From: JAICJR01 sp036555755
GTDB lineage: Bacteria; Actinomycetota; Thermoleophilia; Solirubrobacterales; Thermoleophilaceae
Direction: 5' to 3'
Assembly: GCA_036555755.1 (NCBI GenBank)
Contig: DATBKS010000306.1
Span: 1-25,051 of the forward strand
Length of the DNA stretch: 25,051 bases
Shown here: one piece after another, positions 12,106 to 20,641 of the stretch
Layout of the letters: every line of letters begins with the position of its first letter
How positions within the stretch are numbered: the stretch's first letter is position 1
Made by a program: the position numbers and the translations under genes
The notes under the pieces: generated by a model
Databases searched by the model: none
Told to the model about the DNA's origin: nothing
The model's input: the letters and a program-made list of their open reading frames with translations, nothing else

Positions 12106-14761
12106 CGGCCTGGAGGCGCGGCCGCCGCCAGCGCAGGCGGGCGAGCAGCCGCCGCGGGTCGAGGTCGCGCAGCGTGAACGGCCCGTGCTGCTCGGCCCAC
12201 ATCAGTGCCGCCGGCAGCACCACCATCACGCCGAGCAGCGACACCGTGAGGTCGACCACGGTGACGATGCCGAAGTCGCGGAGCATGCGGATGTCCGAGG
12301 CGATCAGCGCCGCGAAGCCGGCGATGGCGGTCGTGCCAGAGGCGAGCACGGCAGAGCCAGTGGAGGCGTAGGTGCGCTCTAGTGCGCGGGCCGGCCCGGC
12401 GCCGGCGCTCAGCTCCTCCTTGTAGCGCGCCGACAGCAGCACGCTGAACTCGGTGGAGATCGCGATCACGAGCGCGCCGAGCGCTGCGGACATGGGGTTG
12501 AGCGGGATGCGGAGCAGGAACAGGACGAGCGCCGACCAGCCGGTGGCGAACGCGATCGGGATCAGCGGCACGGCCGCCTCGCGCGGGCGGCGGCGGATGG
12601 CCAGCAGCACGAGGAACACAGCGGCGAGGCCGGCCAGCAGGGTGAGCGCGCGGCGCCCGGTGGACGACAGCTCGCTGTTGGCATCGGCCGCGAGCACCGG
12701 CAGGCCGACGACATTGGCGGTCACGCCGGGTGGAGGCTTGAGCTTGCTGCGGATGTCATCGATCACCTTCTTCTGACGGTCGAGTGGCATCAGGCGGATG
12801 CCGAACGCCATGTTGGCCACCGTATGGTCGCGCGAGATCACGCCCTGCGAGAAGTAGGCGGGCACCGCGCTCAGGAGCGACTGGATGCTCTGCTGGGTGA
12901 TCGCGGAGCCGCTGGTCGAGAAGAGGTCGGGGAGCGAGAGCGCCGGGCACACCTCGGGCGGGTTCTTGGCCTGGTTGCAGGTGTCGCCCGCCTTGTAGCC
13001 GTGCGCGGCGAGCACACGCTGCTCGAACTGGGTCATCCACTTGACCACGCTCGGGTCCGTGAGGTCCTTGGCGCGCACCATCACGTCGAGCTCGCCGGAC
13101 ACGCCGGTGGCCTTTTCGAGCTGGTTCACGTCCTTGAGCGCCTGAAGGTTCTGCGGCACCAGCTCGCGCACGTCGGAGATCACCTTGGTCTGGGTGTCCG
13201 CGGCCCAGCCGAGGGCGGCGAGCAGCAGTCCGATCGCCAGCACGCGCTTGGGCCGTTCCACCGAGGTCCCCACCGCGCCGGTGGCGATCCGCCCGAGCCG
13301 CTCGCGAACGCGCGGGAAGAGCGGCGGCACGTCGTCGGGCCGGGCGAAGCGCGACGGCCTGTCGCCGAAGCGGGCGAGCGCCGCGAAGCCCGCCGTGAGC
13401 GCGCAGCCGAAGGCGAAGATGATCCCGAGCACCAGCACGACGCCGAAGCCGCGCACCATCGGCACCGGCGAGAGAAGCAGGACGAGGAAGCCGACGCCGG
13501 TGGCGATGCCAGCGCTCGCGATCGTCGGGCCGCCCGCCGCGGCCGCGGTCGGGGCGGCGTCCACCGGCGCGAGGCCGGCCGCGCGCGCCTCCTCGAAGCG
13601 CGCCTGGAACTGGATCGCGTAGTCCACGGCTAATCCGATCAGCACCGGCAGCGCGGCCACCGAGGCCATCGTCAGGCTGCCGCCCACCACCGCCACCACG
13701 CCGAACGCGAGCGCCGCCGCGGCGAGCGCGAGCGCCAAAGGCAGCATCCGCAGGCGCGCCTTGAACACGAGAGCGAGCGTGGCCGCCATCACGATCAGGA
13801 CCGCGATCAGCAGGACCACCACCGCGTGCTGCACGGACGTCGCGAGCGCGTCCGCCACCACCGGCACACCGCTGACGATGTACTGCTGGCCGTTGCGCAT
13901 CTTGAAGAACTTCTCGTGCGTGGCCTTCTCGATCAGGCCGATGGCGTGCCGGCGCTGGTCGTCCGAGAGGCCCGGCTTGAGGCGCACCTGCACGAGCGCG
14001 GCGTTGGGGCTCGGCACGAGGTAGGCGAAGCGCGCCTTGGGCACGTTCACGCCCTTGCTCGGATCGAACATGAGCTGGGACACGAACTCCGTGTTGTTGA
14101 TCGCCGGCACGCTTGTGAGGCCGTAGCGAAGCGCCAGGCGCGCCGCCTGGTCGATGAACTGCGCGGCCACGAGCTTCTGCGCCTCGGCGGCGAGCTTGTC
14201 CTGGCGGGCCTTCGAGTAGCCCTTGGCGGCCGCCGCCTTGCGCGCGGCCTCGCCCACCTGCTGTGACCTCGCCTGCTCCTGCGCGCTCACTTGGCTGAGG
14301 CCCTGTGTGATGCGCTCGACCGCGGTGTTGACGAACGTGCCCGGCCCGTAGACGACCTTCGCCGGCTTGGTCTCCGCGAGCCCCGTGCACTCGCTCGGCA
14401 TGCGATCGCGCCCGACCGCCACGACCTTGCCGTTCTGCACGACGCTCTTGGCCGGCACGTTGCCGGACAGGCAGCCCTCGAGCTCGATCAGCGTCCGCAG
14501 GTCGGACGTGAGCAGCGTCCGCTGGAGGTCGCCCTTCACGAGGATGACCACCGCGTCGTCACCGAACTGCTTCTTGAACTGCTCCGTCGCCTTGAACGAC
14601 GAGGACGACTTGTTCACCAGCGTGTCGGTGGACGCGCTCGGCTCGAGCCGCAGGGCGAAAACCGCTGCAAGCACTGCCAAAACGCCGACACCGGCGAGCA
14701 CCGGTATGGGTCGCCGGGCAACGAAGCGGACAAGCCGCGCAAAGGTTGCCGCACCCCTCAT
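12098..14761 (-). CDS. MMPL/RND-family lipid transporter
   Basis: 887 residues with the two-fold RND plan. Helix 1 is at 17-36, then a ~270-residue external loop, a helix bundle (TM2-6), a break near residues 470-510, helix 7 (RVLAIGLLLAALGWAAD), a second external loop and TM8-12. The TM4 proton-relay motif is GLAVDYAIQF (D380, Y381). The TM10 counterpart reads ISTEFSVLL (E771, F772), a conservative but unusual change from Asp-Tyr. Family members flop or export lipids (mycobacterial MmpL3, HpnN for hopanoids) using proton motive force. It follows six MCE genes on the same strand and is coupled to the thioredoxin-fold gene downstream. No Shine-Dalgarno precedes ATG 14761, but a leaderless -10 box does. 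Confidence 0.92.
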   Translation of the reverse strand: MRGAATFARLVRFVARRPIPVLAGVGVLAVLAAVFALRLEPSASTDTLVNKSSSSFKATEQFKKQFGDDAVVILVKGDLQRTLLTSDLRTLIELEGCLSGNVPAKSVVQNGKVVAVGRDRMPSECTGLAETKPAKVVYGPGTFVNTAVERITQGLSQVSAQEQARSQQVGEAARKAAAAKGYSKARQDKLAAEAQKLVAAQFIDQAARLALRYGLTSVPAINNTEFVSQLMFDPSKGVNVPKARFAYLVPSPNAALVQVRLKPGLSDDQRRHAIGLIEKATHEKFFKMRNGQQYIVSGVPVVADALATSVQHAVVVLLIAVLIVMAATLALVFKARLRMLPLALALAAAALAFGVVAVVGGSLTMASVAALPVLIGLAVDYAIQFQARFEEARAAGLAPVDAAPTAAAAGGPTIASAGIATGVGFLVLLLSPVPMVRGFGVVLVLGIIFAFGCALTAGFAALARFGDRPSRFARPDDVPPLFPRVRERLGRIATGAVGTSVERPKRVLAIGLLLAALGWAADTQTKVISDVRELVPQNLQALKDVNQLEKATGVSGELDVMVRAKDLTDPSVVKWMTQFEQRVLAAHGYKAGDTCNQAKNPPEVCPALSLPDLFSTSGSAITQQSIQSLLSAVPAYFSQGVISRDHTVANMAFGIRLMPLDRQKKVIDDIRSKLKPPPGVTANVVGLPVLAADANSELSSTGRRALTLLAGLAAVFLVLLAIRRRPREAAVPLIPIAFATGWSALVLFLLRIPLNPMSAALGALVIAISTEFSVLLSARYKEELSAGAGPARALERTYASTGSAVLASGTTAIAGFAALIASDIRMLRDFGIVTVVDLTVSLLGVMVVLPAALMWAEQHGPFTLRDLDPRRLLARLRWRRPRLQAGD

Positions 14762-14767
14762 ACGCTC

Positions 14768-14773
14768 AGATTA
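14768..14773 (-). promoter_or_regulatory. Leaderless-type -10 box of the MMPL gene
   Basis: On the minus strand TAATCT is followed by exactly six bases (GAGCGT) and the MMPL ATG, placing the transcription start on the start codon. This TANNNT-N6-ATG layout is a hallmark of actinobacterial leaderless genes, and no ribosome-binding site is present. The -35 region would lie inside the neighbouring hairpin arm. Confidence 0.5.
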
Positions 14774-14855
14774 GAGGGGTCGCAGGTGGCAGGTGGCAGG
14801 TGCCAGGAACGACCGAAAACCGCCCTGCGACCTGCGACCCGCGACCTGCGACCTC
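14774..14855. repeat. Long imperfect hairpin of iterated GCAGGT words between MCE operon and MMPL gene
   Basis: The left arm (14774-14807) repeats GGCAGGT/TCGCAGGT words; the right arm (14824-14855) repeats CCTGCGA words and is nearly its reverse complement, with a 16-nt loop between them. It begins at the stop codon of the last MCE gene and ends against the MMPL -10 box. It could terminate or stabilise the 3' end of the MCE message. Tandem repetition inside inverted arms makes it unlike an ordinary terminator. Confidence 0.65.
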
Positions 14856-16438
14856 TATGGCGAGTCGGGCGCTTCGGTGACATGCGGGTACTTCCCGGGC
14901 TGGCCGAGCAGGTTGCCCAGCGGCGACTGCTCGCGACATGGCACCGCGGCGACGTTGCCGGGCGGCTGGTCGCCATAGACGAACTTCTGGATCAGGTCGA
15001 AGGTGGCCTGCGACAGGAGCGTTGTGATGGGACCGACGCCGGGGTTGTTCGGGTCGGTCGTCTGGACGACGGTCGGCACCGGGTTGTTCGTGCACAGGTA
15101 GTTGCCGAAGACCTTGAGGCCGCCCTTGCCGAGGTCCTGGTAGCCGAGCGGCTGGAAGTACGGGTTCGAGCGGTTGCTCGCGATCCGGGTCGGGTAGGCG
15201 GCGAGCGCCTCCGGGTTCACCGGGTTGGTGGTGCGGAGGTAGTGCACCTGGTTCGCGTTGTTGCCGGCGGTGCAGAGGTGGGTCGGCTTGTCGCACACGG
15301 CCTGGGTCGCCTGCGTGGCGGCGGTGTCGAGGGCGAAGAAGGCGGCCGCTTCGTGCTTGTAGCGCCCCAGCCAGTCGAGGAACGGGTTGATGCTGCGCAG
15401 GAAGGGATCCACCTGGCCGAGCACCGGCCGGGTGGAGTTGAGGAACGAGGAGACCGCCGGGAGGCCGCGCTTCGACACCTTGGCGAGCGGGGCGATGTCC
15501 TCGAACAGGCCCTTGAGCTGCGGCGCCAGCTTGGCCGAGGCAATCAGCGTGGGCGACAGCTGCACGGCGGCCGGGCGCAGCTGGGTGATCAGCGGGTTCG
15601 CGTTCTGCGCGAACTTGGTGAGCCGGACGGAGATCGCACGCGACTGGTCCTCGAACGTCGGGAACGCGACGAACGCCGCGGCCAGCTCCTTGTCGCGCTG
15701 GGCCGTGGTCTGGAACACCTTGTTGGAGTTCGAGATCAGATCCGTGAGCTGGCCGTCGCGCGCGCTCAGCGCGTCGAACACCACGCCGGTGTTGCGCACC
15801 AGGCGCGAGGTCTCCTGCTTCTGGACCCGCAGGATCGCGAGCAGCTTGTCGACGTTCTCGGCGAACGGCGTGAGGTTGCCGAGCGCGTCGTTCAGGTCCT
15901 GGCCGCGGCCGGTGAACGCAATGCCCTGCTGCTGCATCCAGGTCTGGAACGCCAGCCGCGTCTGCGGGTCGAAGGTGCGGAAGATCTCGTCGAGCTGCAC
16001 CGTGGGCGCCACGTTCCCGTTCGCGAGCGAGCCCCTGTCGGGGACCATCTGGCCGGCCTGGCGGTCGCCCGGCGACAGCTCCACGTAGGTCTCGCCGAGG
16101 AGCGTTTTCTGGCGCAGGATCGCGCGCGTGTTCTGCGGAATCGGCGCGTACCTGTGGTTGATCTCGAGCGTGACCGCCGTAAGCGGCTTCACCTGGCCGT
16201 TGATCACGACCACCTTCTTCTTCACGACCTTGCCGACGTTCACTCCCGAGATGCGCACGTCCGCCTGGTCCGCGAGCGTGACCGCCTCGGGGAAGTTGAC
16301 CGTGACCTGGTAGCCCTTCGGCCGCAGCGGCACCGCGCCGCCGAACGTCAGCCACAGGTAGAGCAGGATCGCCACGCAGGACAGCGAGAAGCCAACCATC
16401 ACGAGAATCCGGCCGAGGCTGGGGGCTTGCTTCTGCAT
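14855..16438 (-). CDS. MCE family protein, sixth of the operon
   Basis: 527 residues: membrane helix at 10-31, MCE domain about 42-124 (YQVTVNFPEAVTLADQADVR, ISGVNVGKV, LLGETYVELSPG), then a long helical region with the motif FTGRGQDLNDALGNLTPF, and a C-terminal Cys-containing domain (CDKPTHLC, YLCTNN, VPCREQ). MCE proteins form hexameric rings or tubes that carry lipids between the membrane and outer layers. Start ATG 16438 shares one base with the preceding TAA. An open frame continues far upstream, but only as a shadow of the previous gene. The tail is Asn/Pro-rich, like the last Mce proteins of mycobacterial operons. C21 lies within the helix and does not form a lipobox. Family certain. 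Confidence 0.93.
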   Translation of the reverse strand: MQKQAPSLGRILVMVGFSLSCVAILLYLWLTFGGAVPLRPKGYQVTVNFPEAVTLADQADVRISGVNVGKVVKKKVVVINGQVKPLTAVTLEINHRYAPIPQNTRAILRQKTLLGETYVELSPGDRQAGQMVPDRGSLANGNVAPTVQLDEIFRTFDPQTRLAFQTWMQQQGIAFTGRGQDLNDALGNLTPFAENVDKLLAILRVQKQETSRLVRNTGVVFDALSARDGQLTDLISNSNKVFQTTAQRDKELAAAFVAFPTFEDQSRAISVRLTKFAQNANPLITQLRPAAVQLSPTLIASAKLAPQLKGLFEDIAPLAKVSKRGLPAVSSFLNSTRPVLGQVDPFLRSINPFLDWLGRYKHEAAAFFALDTAATQATQAVCDKPTHLCTAGNNANQVHYLRTTNPVNPEALAAYPTRIASNRSNPYFQPLGYQDLGKGGLKVFGNYLCTNNPVPTVVQTTDPNNPGVGPITTLLSQATFDLIQKFVYGDQPPGNVAAVPCREQSPLGNLLGQPGKYPHVTEAPDSP

Positions 16439-17775
16439 TAGGGCGTCGGCGCTCCTCCGCAGACTTCCTGCTGAGTCGGGGCGTTCAGCAGGTCGATCAG
16501 GACCTTGAGCTGCGGGTTCAGGGTCTGGATGGTCTGGAGCACGGCGAGGCTCGTGCAGTCCGTGATGAACAGGCCGCGCCGAACGGCGCCGTGCGCGTCC
16601 TGGGTCGAGAAGATCGAGGCGCCGGCGTGGTTGAGCCACGCCGCCCAGTAGAGGAAGCCCTCCTCGGAGCCCGGCGGGTTGTAGGCCAGCGTGTTGAAGA
16701 GGACGTTGAGGAACGAGGCGGTGCGCGTGAGACGCGGAGCCGTCGGCTCGAGCTTCTGAGCGGCGAGCCGCAGCTGGTGGACGGTCGGCTGGGCCTTCAC
16801 GGAGAAGGGCCGCAGCTGGTTCTTGATGATCGGCGTGGTCTGCTTGAGGAACGGGCGCACCTGCTCGAGCGACGGCCCGAGGGCGCGGGCGCCCGGAATC
16901 AGAGCGTTGAAGGTCGGCCCGAGCACCTGCGCGAGCTGGTCGGTCTTCCCGAGCGTGGTGTTGGCGGTCTGGAGCGTGCCGGGCAGGAGCCGGAGCGTCT
17001 CCTCGAGCTTCGCGTCCTCGGAGGCGATCGCCTGGAAGTTGGCGTTTGAGGCATCCACCAGCTGCGTGAGCTGGTGGTCCTTGCCGGCGAGCGCCTCCGT
17101 CAGCAGGCGGAAGTTGTGGATCACGTGGCGGAGGTTCTCGCGGCGCTTCGAGAGGAGGCCGGTGAAGCGCGCGGTGTCCCGGCTGGTCGCGTAGAAGCGC
17201 TTGAAGGTCGAGCGCAGCGCCGCCGGGGTGCCGGGGGTGCCGAAGGCCTCTCCGCCGGCGTTGATCAGGATCTCGAGGTAGGCCCGCGTGTCCGAGTCGA
17301 GGTTCGAGAGGATCTCGTCGAGGTTCACGTCCGGCAGCGTGTTCGACACCGGCAGCGTTCCGCCGTCCGGCACCGCGCCCGCCGCCTTCGTGCCGGGATC
17401 CATCTCGATGTACATGTCCTTCAGGCCGGTCTTCGGGCGGAGCAGCAGCGTCGCGTTCTTGTAGATCGGCGCCTCGCGCTGCGACTTCTTGATCTTCATC
17501 TGCACGACCGCGACGCCGTTCTCGAGCTTCACCCCGCCGATCTCCCCAATCGGGACGCCGGCGATGTTCACCGTCTGTCCCTGGCCCGGCACGACGGCCT
17601 GCGCGGTCGAGAACTCGGCGTTGACCGTGTAGAAGTCGGTGCCCACGAACGGCACCCACGCGGGCAGGTAGAGCCGCTGGTGCCCGAGCACGTAGGCCGC
17701 GACCGCCATGGCGATCAGGAACAGGCCGATGATGGCCACGAAGTCGCGCATGTGCTTCTTGATCGCGTGCTTCAT
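16438..17775 (-). CDS. MCE family protein, fifth of the operon
   Basis: 445 residues: basic N-terminus, helix 12-30, MCE domain about 48-128 (FYTVNAEFSTAQAVVPGQGQ, NIAGVPIGEIGGVKLENGVA, LLLRPKTGLKDMYIEMDPG), then a helical repeat region, ending TDCTSLAVLQTI...EVCGGAPTP. It lacks the GRGxDLN motif of its neighbours and reads GGEAFGTPGTPAALRSTFKRF at that place, so it forms its own subgroup. The end (LQTIQTLNPQLKVLIDLLNA) is a short amphipathic helix. Start ATG overlaps the upstream stop as ATGA. It probably supplies one subunit of a heteromeric MCE assembly. Confidence 0.93.
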   Translation of the reverse strand: MKHAIKKHMRDFVAIIGLFLIAMAVAAYVLGHQRLYLPAWVPFVGTDFYTVNAEFSTAQAVVPGQGQTVNIAGVPIGEIGGVKLENGVAVVQMKIKKSQREAPIYKNATLLLRPKTGLKDMYIEMDPGTKAAGAVPDGGTLPVSNTLPDVNLDEILSNLDSDTRAYLEILINAGGEAFGTPGTPAALRSTFKRFYATSRDTARFTGLLSKRRENLRHVIHNFRLLTEALAGKDHQLTQLVDASNANFQAIASEDAKLEETLRLLPGTLQTANTTLGKTDQLAQVLGPTFNALIPGARALGPSLEQVRPFLKQTTPIIKNQLRPFSVKAQPTVHQLRLAAQKLEPTAPRLTRTASFLNVLFNTLAYNPPGSEEGFLYWAAWLNHAGASIFSTQDAHGAVRRGLFITDCTSLAVLQTIQTLNPQLKVLIDLLNAPTQQEVCGGAPTP

Positions 17776-19226
17776 GGACCCGGTCCGATCGGCGCGTTGT
17801 TCAGGTTCGGCAGCTGGCTCTTGTAACAGGCGGTCTTGGAGTTCTTCGGCGGCTCGCGGCCCGGCGCCTTGGGCTGGGTGCCGAGCGGCTTGGCCGCGGC
17901 GTGGCCGAACAGCTGGCCGGTCGGCGAGTTCTGGGTGGCGACGCTCTGGTCGCCGCCGCCCGGCTGGAAGCGCGTGTACTGGCCGTTGCCGTCGAAGTTC
18001 TGGGACTCGGAGGAGAGCCCGGCCATCGCCTGCCAGAACTCCTTGTAGTTCGGCAGCCCGGTGGTGAGGAAGCCGTCCTGGATCGGGACGTCACCCGTCG
18101 GCAGGATCACGTCGGTCGCGCAGCGGTTGATCAGGTCGAGCTGCGGGATCAGCTTGAGCGACTCGTCGGTGACCCCCGCGAGGTCGTGGATCGTCGGCCG
18201 CAGCTCGTTCACGAGACCGCCCAGCTCGGCGGGCGACACGAGCTTGCGCGTCTGTGCGATCCACGGGAAGGAGGCGTCGATCGTCGCCGCGGTCTGGTTG
18301 ACGCCCGGGATGATCGCCAGCGCCCACTCGCGGGTCGGCGGGAACGACTGGTCGAGATGGAAGAGCGTCGAATGCGCCTTCGTCAGCACCGGCCCGAGCA
18401 GATGGACGGACTCCTGGAGGTTGTTCTGCTCCGCCGCGAACGCGGCCATCGTCCGGTTGAAGTTGACGATGAAGTCCTGCAGGACGCTCTCGTTCGAGTT
18501 GAGCGCGGCCGCCACCTTCTGCGTGCTCGCGACGAGCTTCGACAGGTCGTGGACGTCCTCGCCCATGAAGCCCTGGTTCACGAGTGCCGTGCCGTTCAAC
18601 GCACGCGGCGAGTAGTTGAGCGACTTGTTGAGCGCCTGCCCGGCCGTGAGGCCCCTGACCTGTGGCACCTGGCTCGCGTCCTCGCCTGGCAGCGGCTTGC
18701 CGTCGATCGCCCGCCCGTAGCCCGTGAGCAGGTTCTGGAGGTTCGCGCGCGTGCTCGACTGAAGCGCCGTCAGCAGCTGGTCGATCTGCACCGGCGCGCT
18801 CGTCTGGGTCATCGGGATGGTGCTGCCGGAGTCGAGACTCGGCGCGCTCGGGCTGCCGGGCTGGAGCTGGACGAAGAAGTTGCCCTCGAGGAACAGCTTC
18901 GGCCGGATCTTGAGGCTCGCGTCGTTGTGGATCGGCAGCCCGTTCTTGTTCAGGCTCATCGTCACGAGCGCCGCGCCGGTGGCGGTCCCGTTCGAGTCCT
19001 TGTACGCGGACACCTTCTTCACCGTGCCCACCTCGACGCCCGCGATCCGGACCGGCGAGTTCGTGCGCAGGTTGGTGGCGTTCTCGAAGACGGCCTTGAG
19101 CTGGTAGTGATGCGTCAGGAAGGGGATGTGCTTCGCGAACGCGAGGTAGCTGCCGATCGCCACGACCACGACCGCGATCAGGCCGGCGCGGAAGGGGCTC
19201 ATCCCGCCGTGGCGTCCGCGTCGCAT
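17772..19226 (-). CDS. MCE family protein, fourth of the operon
   Basis: 484 residues: helix 11-31, MCE domain about 40-124 (YQLKAVFENATNLRTNSPVR, IAGVEVGTVKKV, LFLEGNFFVQLQPG), then a helical section that includes GRAIDGKPLPGEDASQVP and LNKSLNYSPRALNGTALVNQ, and a C-terminus with NFDGNGQYTRFQPGGG and a Pro-rich tail ending PIGPGP. It shares the GK-type motif and the 'G-x-Y-x-R-x-Q-P' segment with the first MCE gene of the operon, suggesting those two are the closest paralogs. Start ATG 19226 shares one base with the upstream TAA; a second in-frame ATG eight codons later is an alternative. Family certain. Confidence 0.93.
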   Translation of the reverse strand: MRRGRHGGMSPFRAGLIAVVVVAIGSYLAFAKHIPFLTHHYQLKAVFENATNLRTNSPVRIAGVEVGTVKKVSAYKDSNGTATGAALVTMSLNKNGLPIHNDASLKIRPKLFLEGNFFVQLQPGSPSAPSLDSGSTIPMTQTSAPVQIDQLLTALQSSTRANLQNLLTGYGRAIDGKPLPGEDASQVPQVRGLTAGQALNKSLNYSPRALNGTALVNQGFMGEDVHDLSKLVASTQKVAAALNSNESVLQDFIVNFNRTMAAFAAEQNNLQESVHLLGPVLTKAHSTLFHLDQSFPPTREWALAIIPGVNQTAATIDASFPWIAQTRKLVSPAELGGLVNELRPTIHDLAGVTDESLKLIPQLDLINRCATDVILPTGDVPIQDGFLTTGLPNYKEFWQAMAGLSSESQNFDGNGQYTRFQPGGGDQSVATQNSPTGQLFGHAAAKPLGTQPKAPGREPPKNSKTACYKSQLPNLNNAPIGPGP

Positions 19227-20641
19227 TACTTCTTCACCTGCCCGTCGGTGCGCGTGCCCTGGTTGCCCGCGATGTTCCCGATCGACGTCTTGCCGGGCGT
19301 GTAGACCTCGTTCCCCGCCTCACATTCCTTCGTCTGGCCCGGCGACGCCGTGTTCGGGTAGTTGTTGGCGTGCAGGTGGTTCTCGGTGCTCGGGCCGTTG
19401 GCCGGGGCGCTCGAGGGGCCGGTCTCGCTGTTCGGGCCGGTCGGCGTGGCGATGATGATGAAGCGCTGCCAGGTGCCGTTGCCGTCGCCCACCGACAGCA
19501 GGCTCGCCACGTTCCGCAGGAAGAGCGTCACGTAGTTGCAGGTGGTCTGCACCGGCGTGAGGAACGCGAGCGTCGGCTTGAGCGAGACGAACGTGTTGTT
19601 CAGCTGGGTGAGGCCCTTCGGAACGAGCGGGTCCGTGGAGAAGGTCTGGAGGGTCTTGAACGTGCCCTCGAGCTCCTTGTTGATCTGCGGCGTCTTCGGC
19701 AGGTTGCGAATGCCGGCCGACAGTGCGTCGGCGAGCACGGGCGCCGTGGTCGGGAGCACGGCCACGCCCGGGCGCAGGTCGTGCATGAAGCCCGTGAGGT
19801 TCACGATGAACGGCCGCTGCAGCGGGAGCTGGGCGGTGACCGTGTCGAGCGTCGGCGGGCCCTTCGAGATCGTCTCCTGGATGAACGGCCGCGCCACGCT
19901 CGCGAGCGCGGTGAAGGTCGTGTCGAGGTTCCCGAACAGGTCCGCCTGGGTCTGCGCCACCGGCGCCGTGAGGCCCGCCGCGCGGTTGAGGGCCGGGAAG
20001 AAGCGGTTCAACCGGGTGCGCGGCGCCGCCAGGTTGGCGGCCACCGGCTGGAGGTCGGTGAACAGCGGCGGCAGCACGCGAATCGCCTCGTTGAGGTCCT
20101 CGCCGCGGCCGGCAAGAGCGTCCCCGAAGCCCCGGATCGAGAGCTCCTGGCCGAGGCGGGTCGGCTTGTTGAACATGTTCAGGAACTCGTCGACCTCGAC
20201 TGGATGCGGCTGCGCCTGCGACAACGGGATCGTCGAGCCGGCCGCGTAGCCCGAGCCGGCATTCCCGGGCGTGATCTCGACGAACTTCAGGCCGAGCGCC
20301 GAGCGCGGCCGCACGAGCACCGTCGAGTTCTTGGGCAGCGGGTCGACGCGCTTCTCGAGCTTCATGGAGATCACCGCGGTCGCGACGCCGTTCTGGTGGC
20401 GGACGGGCTGGATGTCCGACACCGTGCCCACGCGCTCGCCGCCGATCCGGACCTCGTTGCCCTTCACCAGGTTGGCCCCGCTCGGCAGCTCCGCCTTGAT
20501 GTTGTACGTGGGCACGAACGGCAGGCCGTTGTTCGCGTTGTAGGCCAGGAACACCGCGACGATCGTGACCAGCGTGGTCACCGCCCCGATCAGGACTGGG
20601 CTTCCGGTGAGAGCTCCTCCTCCTCCGCGTCGTCTCATCAC
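19226..20641 (-). CDS. MCE family protein, third of the operon
   Basis: 471 residues: Gly/Arg-rich start, helix 14-34, MCE domain about 45-127 (YNIKAELPSGANLVKGNEVR, IGGERVGTVSDI, LVRPRSALGLKFVEITPG). The motif DALAGRGEDLNEAIRVLPPL follows the MCE domain, and a later segment reads TTCNYVTLFLRNVASLLSVG, then GNGTWQRFIII. The tail carries ECEAGNEVYTPGK. The start is GTG 20641 (four-base overlap with the upstream stop) or ATG 20638 (one-base overlap). It belongs to the GRGxDLN subgroup with the second and sixth genes. Confidence 0.93.
   Translation of the reverse strand: MMRRRGGGGALTGSPVLIGAVTTLVTIVAVFLAYNANNGLPFVPTYNIKAELPSGANLVKGNEVRIGGERVGTVSDIQPVRHQNGVATAVISMKLEKRVDPLPKNSTVLVRPRSALGLKFVEITPGNAGSGYAAGSTIPLSQAQPHPVEVDEFLNMFNKPTRLGQELSIRGFGDALAGRGEDLNEAIRVLPPLFTDLQPVAANLAAPRTRLNRFFPALNRAAGLTAPVAQTQADLFGNLDTTFTALASVARPFIQETISKGPPTLDTVTAQLPLQRPFIVNLTGFMHDLRPGVAVLPTTAPVLADALSAGIRNLPKTPQINKELEGTFKTLQTFSTDPLVPKGLTQLNNTFVSLKPTLAFLTPVQTTCNYVTLFLRNVASLLSVGDGNGTWQRFIIIATPTGPNSETGPSSAPANGPSTENHLHANNYPNTASPGQTKECEAGNEVYTPGKTSIGNIAGNQGTRTDGQVKK

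Noticed and set aside
14774..14855. CRISPR-like array of short repeats
   Set aside because: The words are 6-8 bases with no spacers, arranged as a single inverted repeat, and no cas genes are present.
16370..16438. Lipobox in the last MCE protein (FSLSC)
   Set aside because: The residue three before the Cys is Ser, not Leu/Val/Ile, and the following residues continue the membrane helix.
14291..16441. 716-residue plus-strand open frame antisense to the last MCE gene
   Set aside because: Composition is Arg/Glu/Leu-rich antisense shadow typical of high-GC DNA, with no domain, while the minus strand has a clear MCE protein.
16439..17659. Upstream extension of the last MCE frame, giving a 934-residue protein
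   Set aside because: This part is the off-frame of the fifth MCE gene; the real start is the ATG overlapping its TAA.
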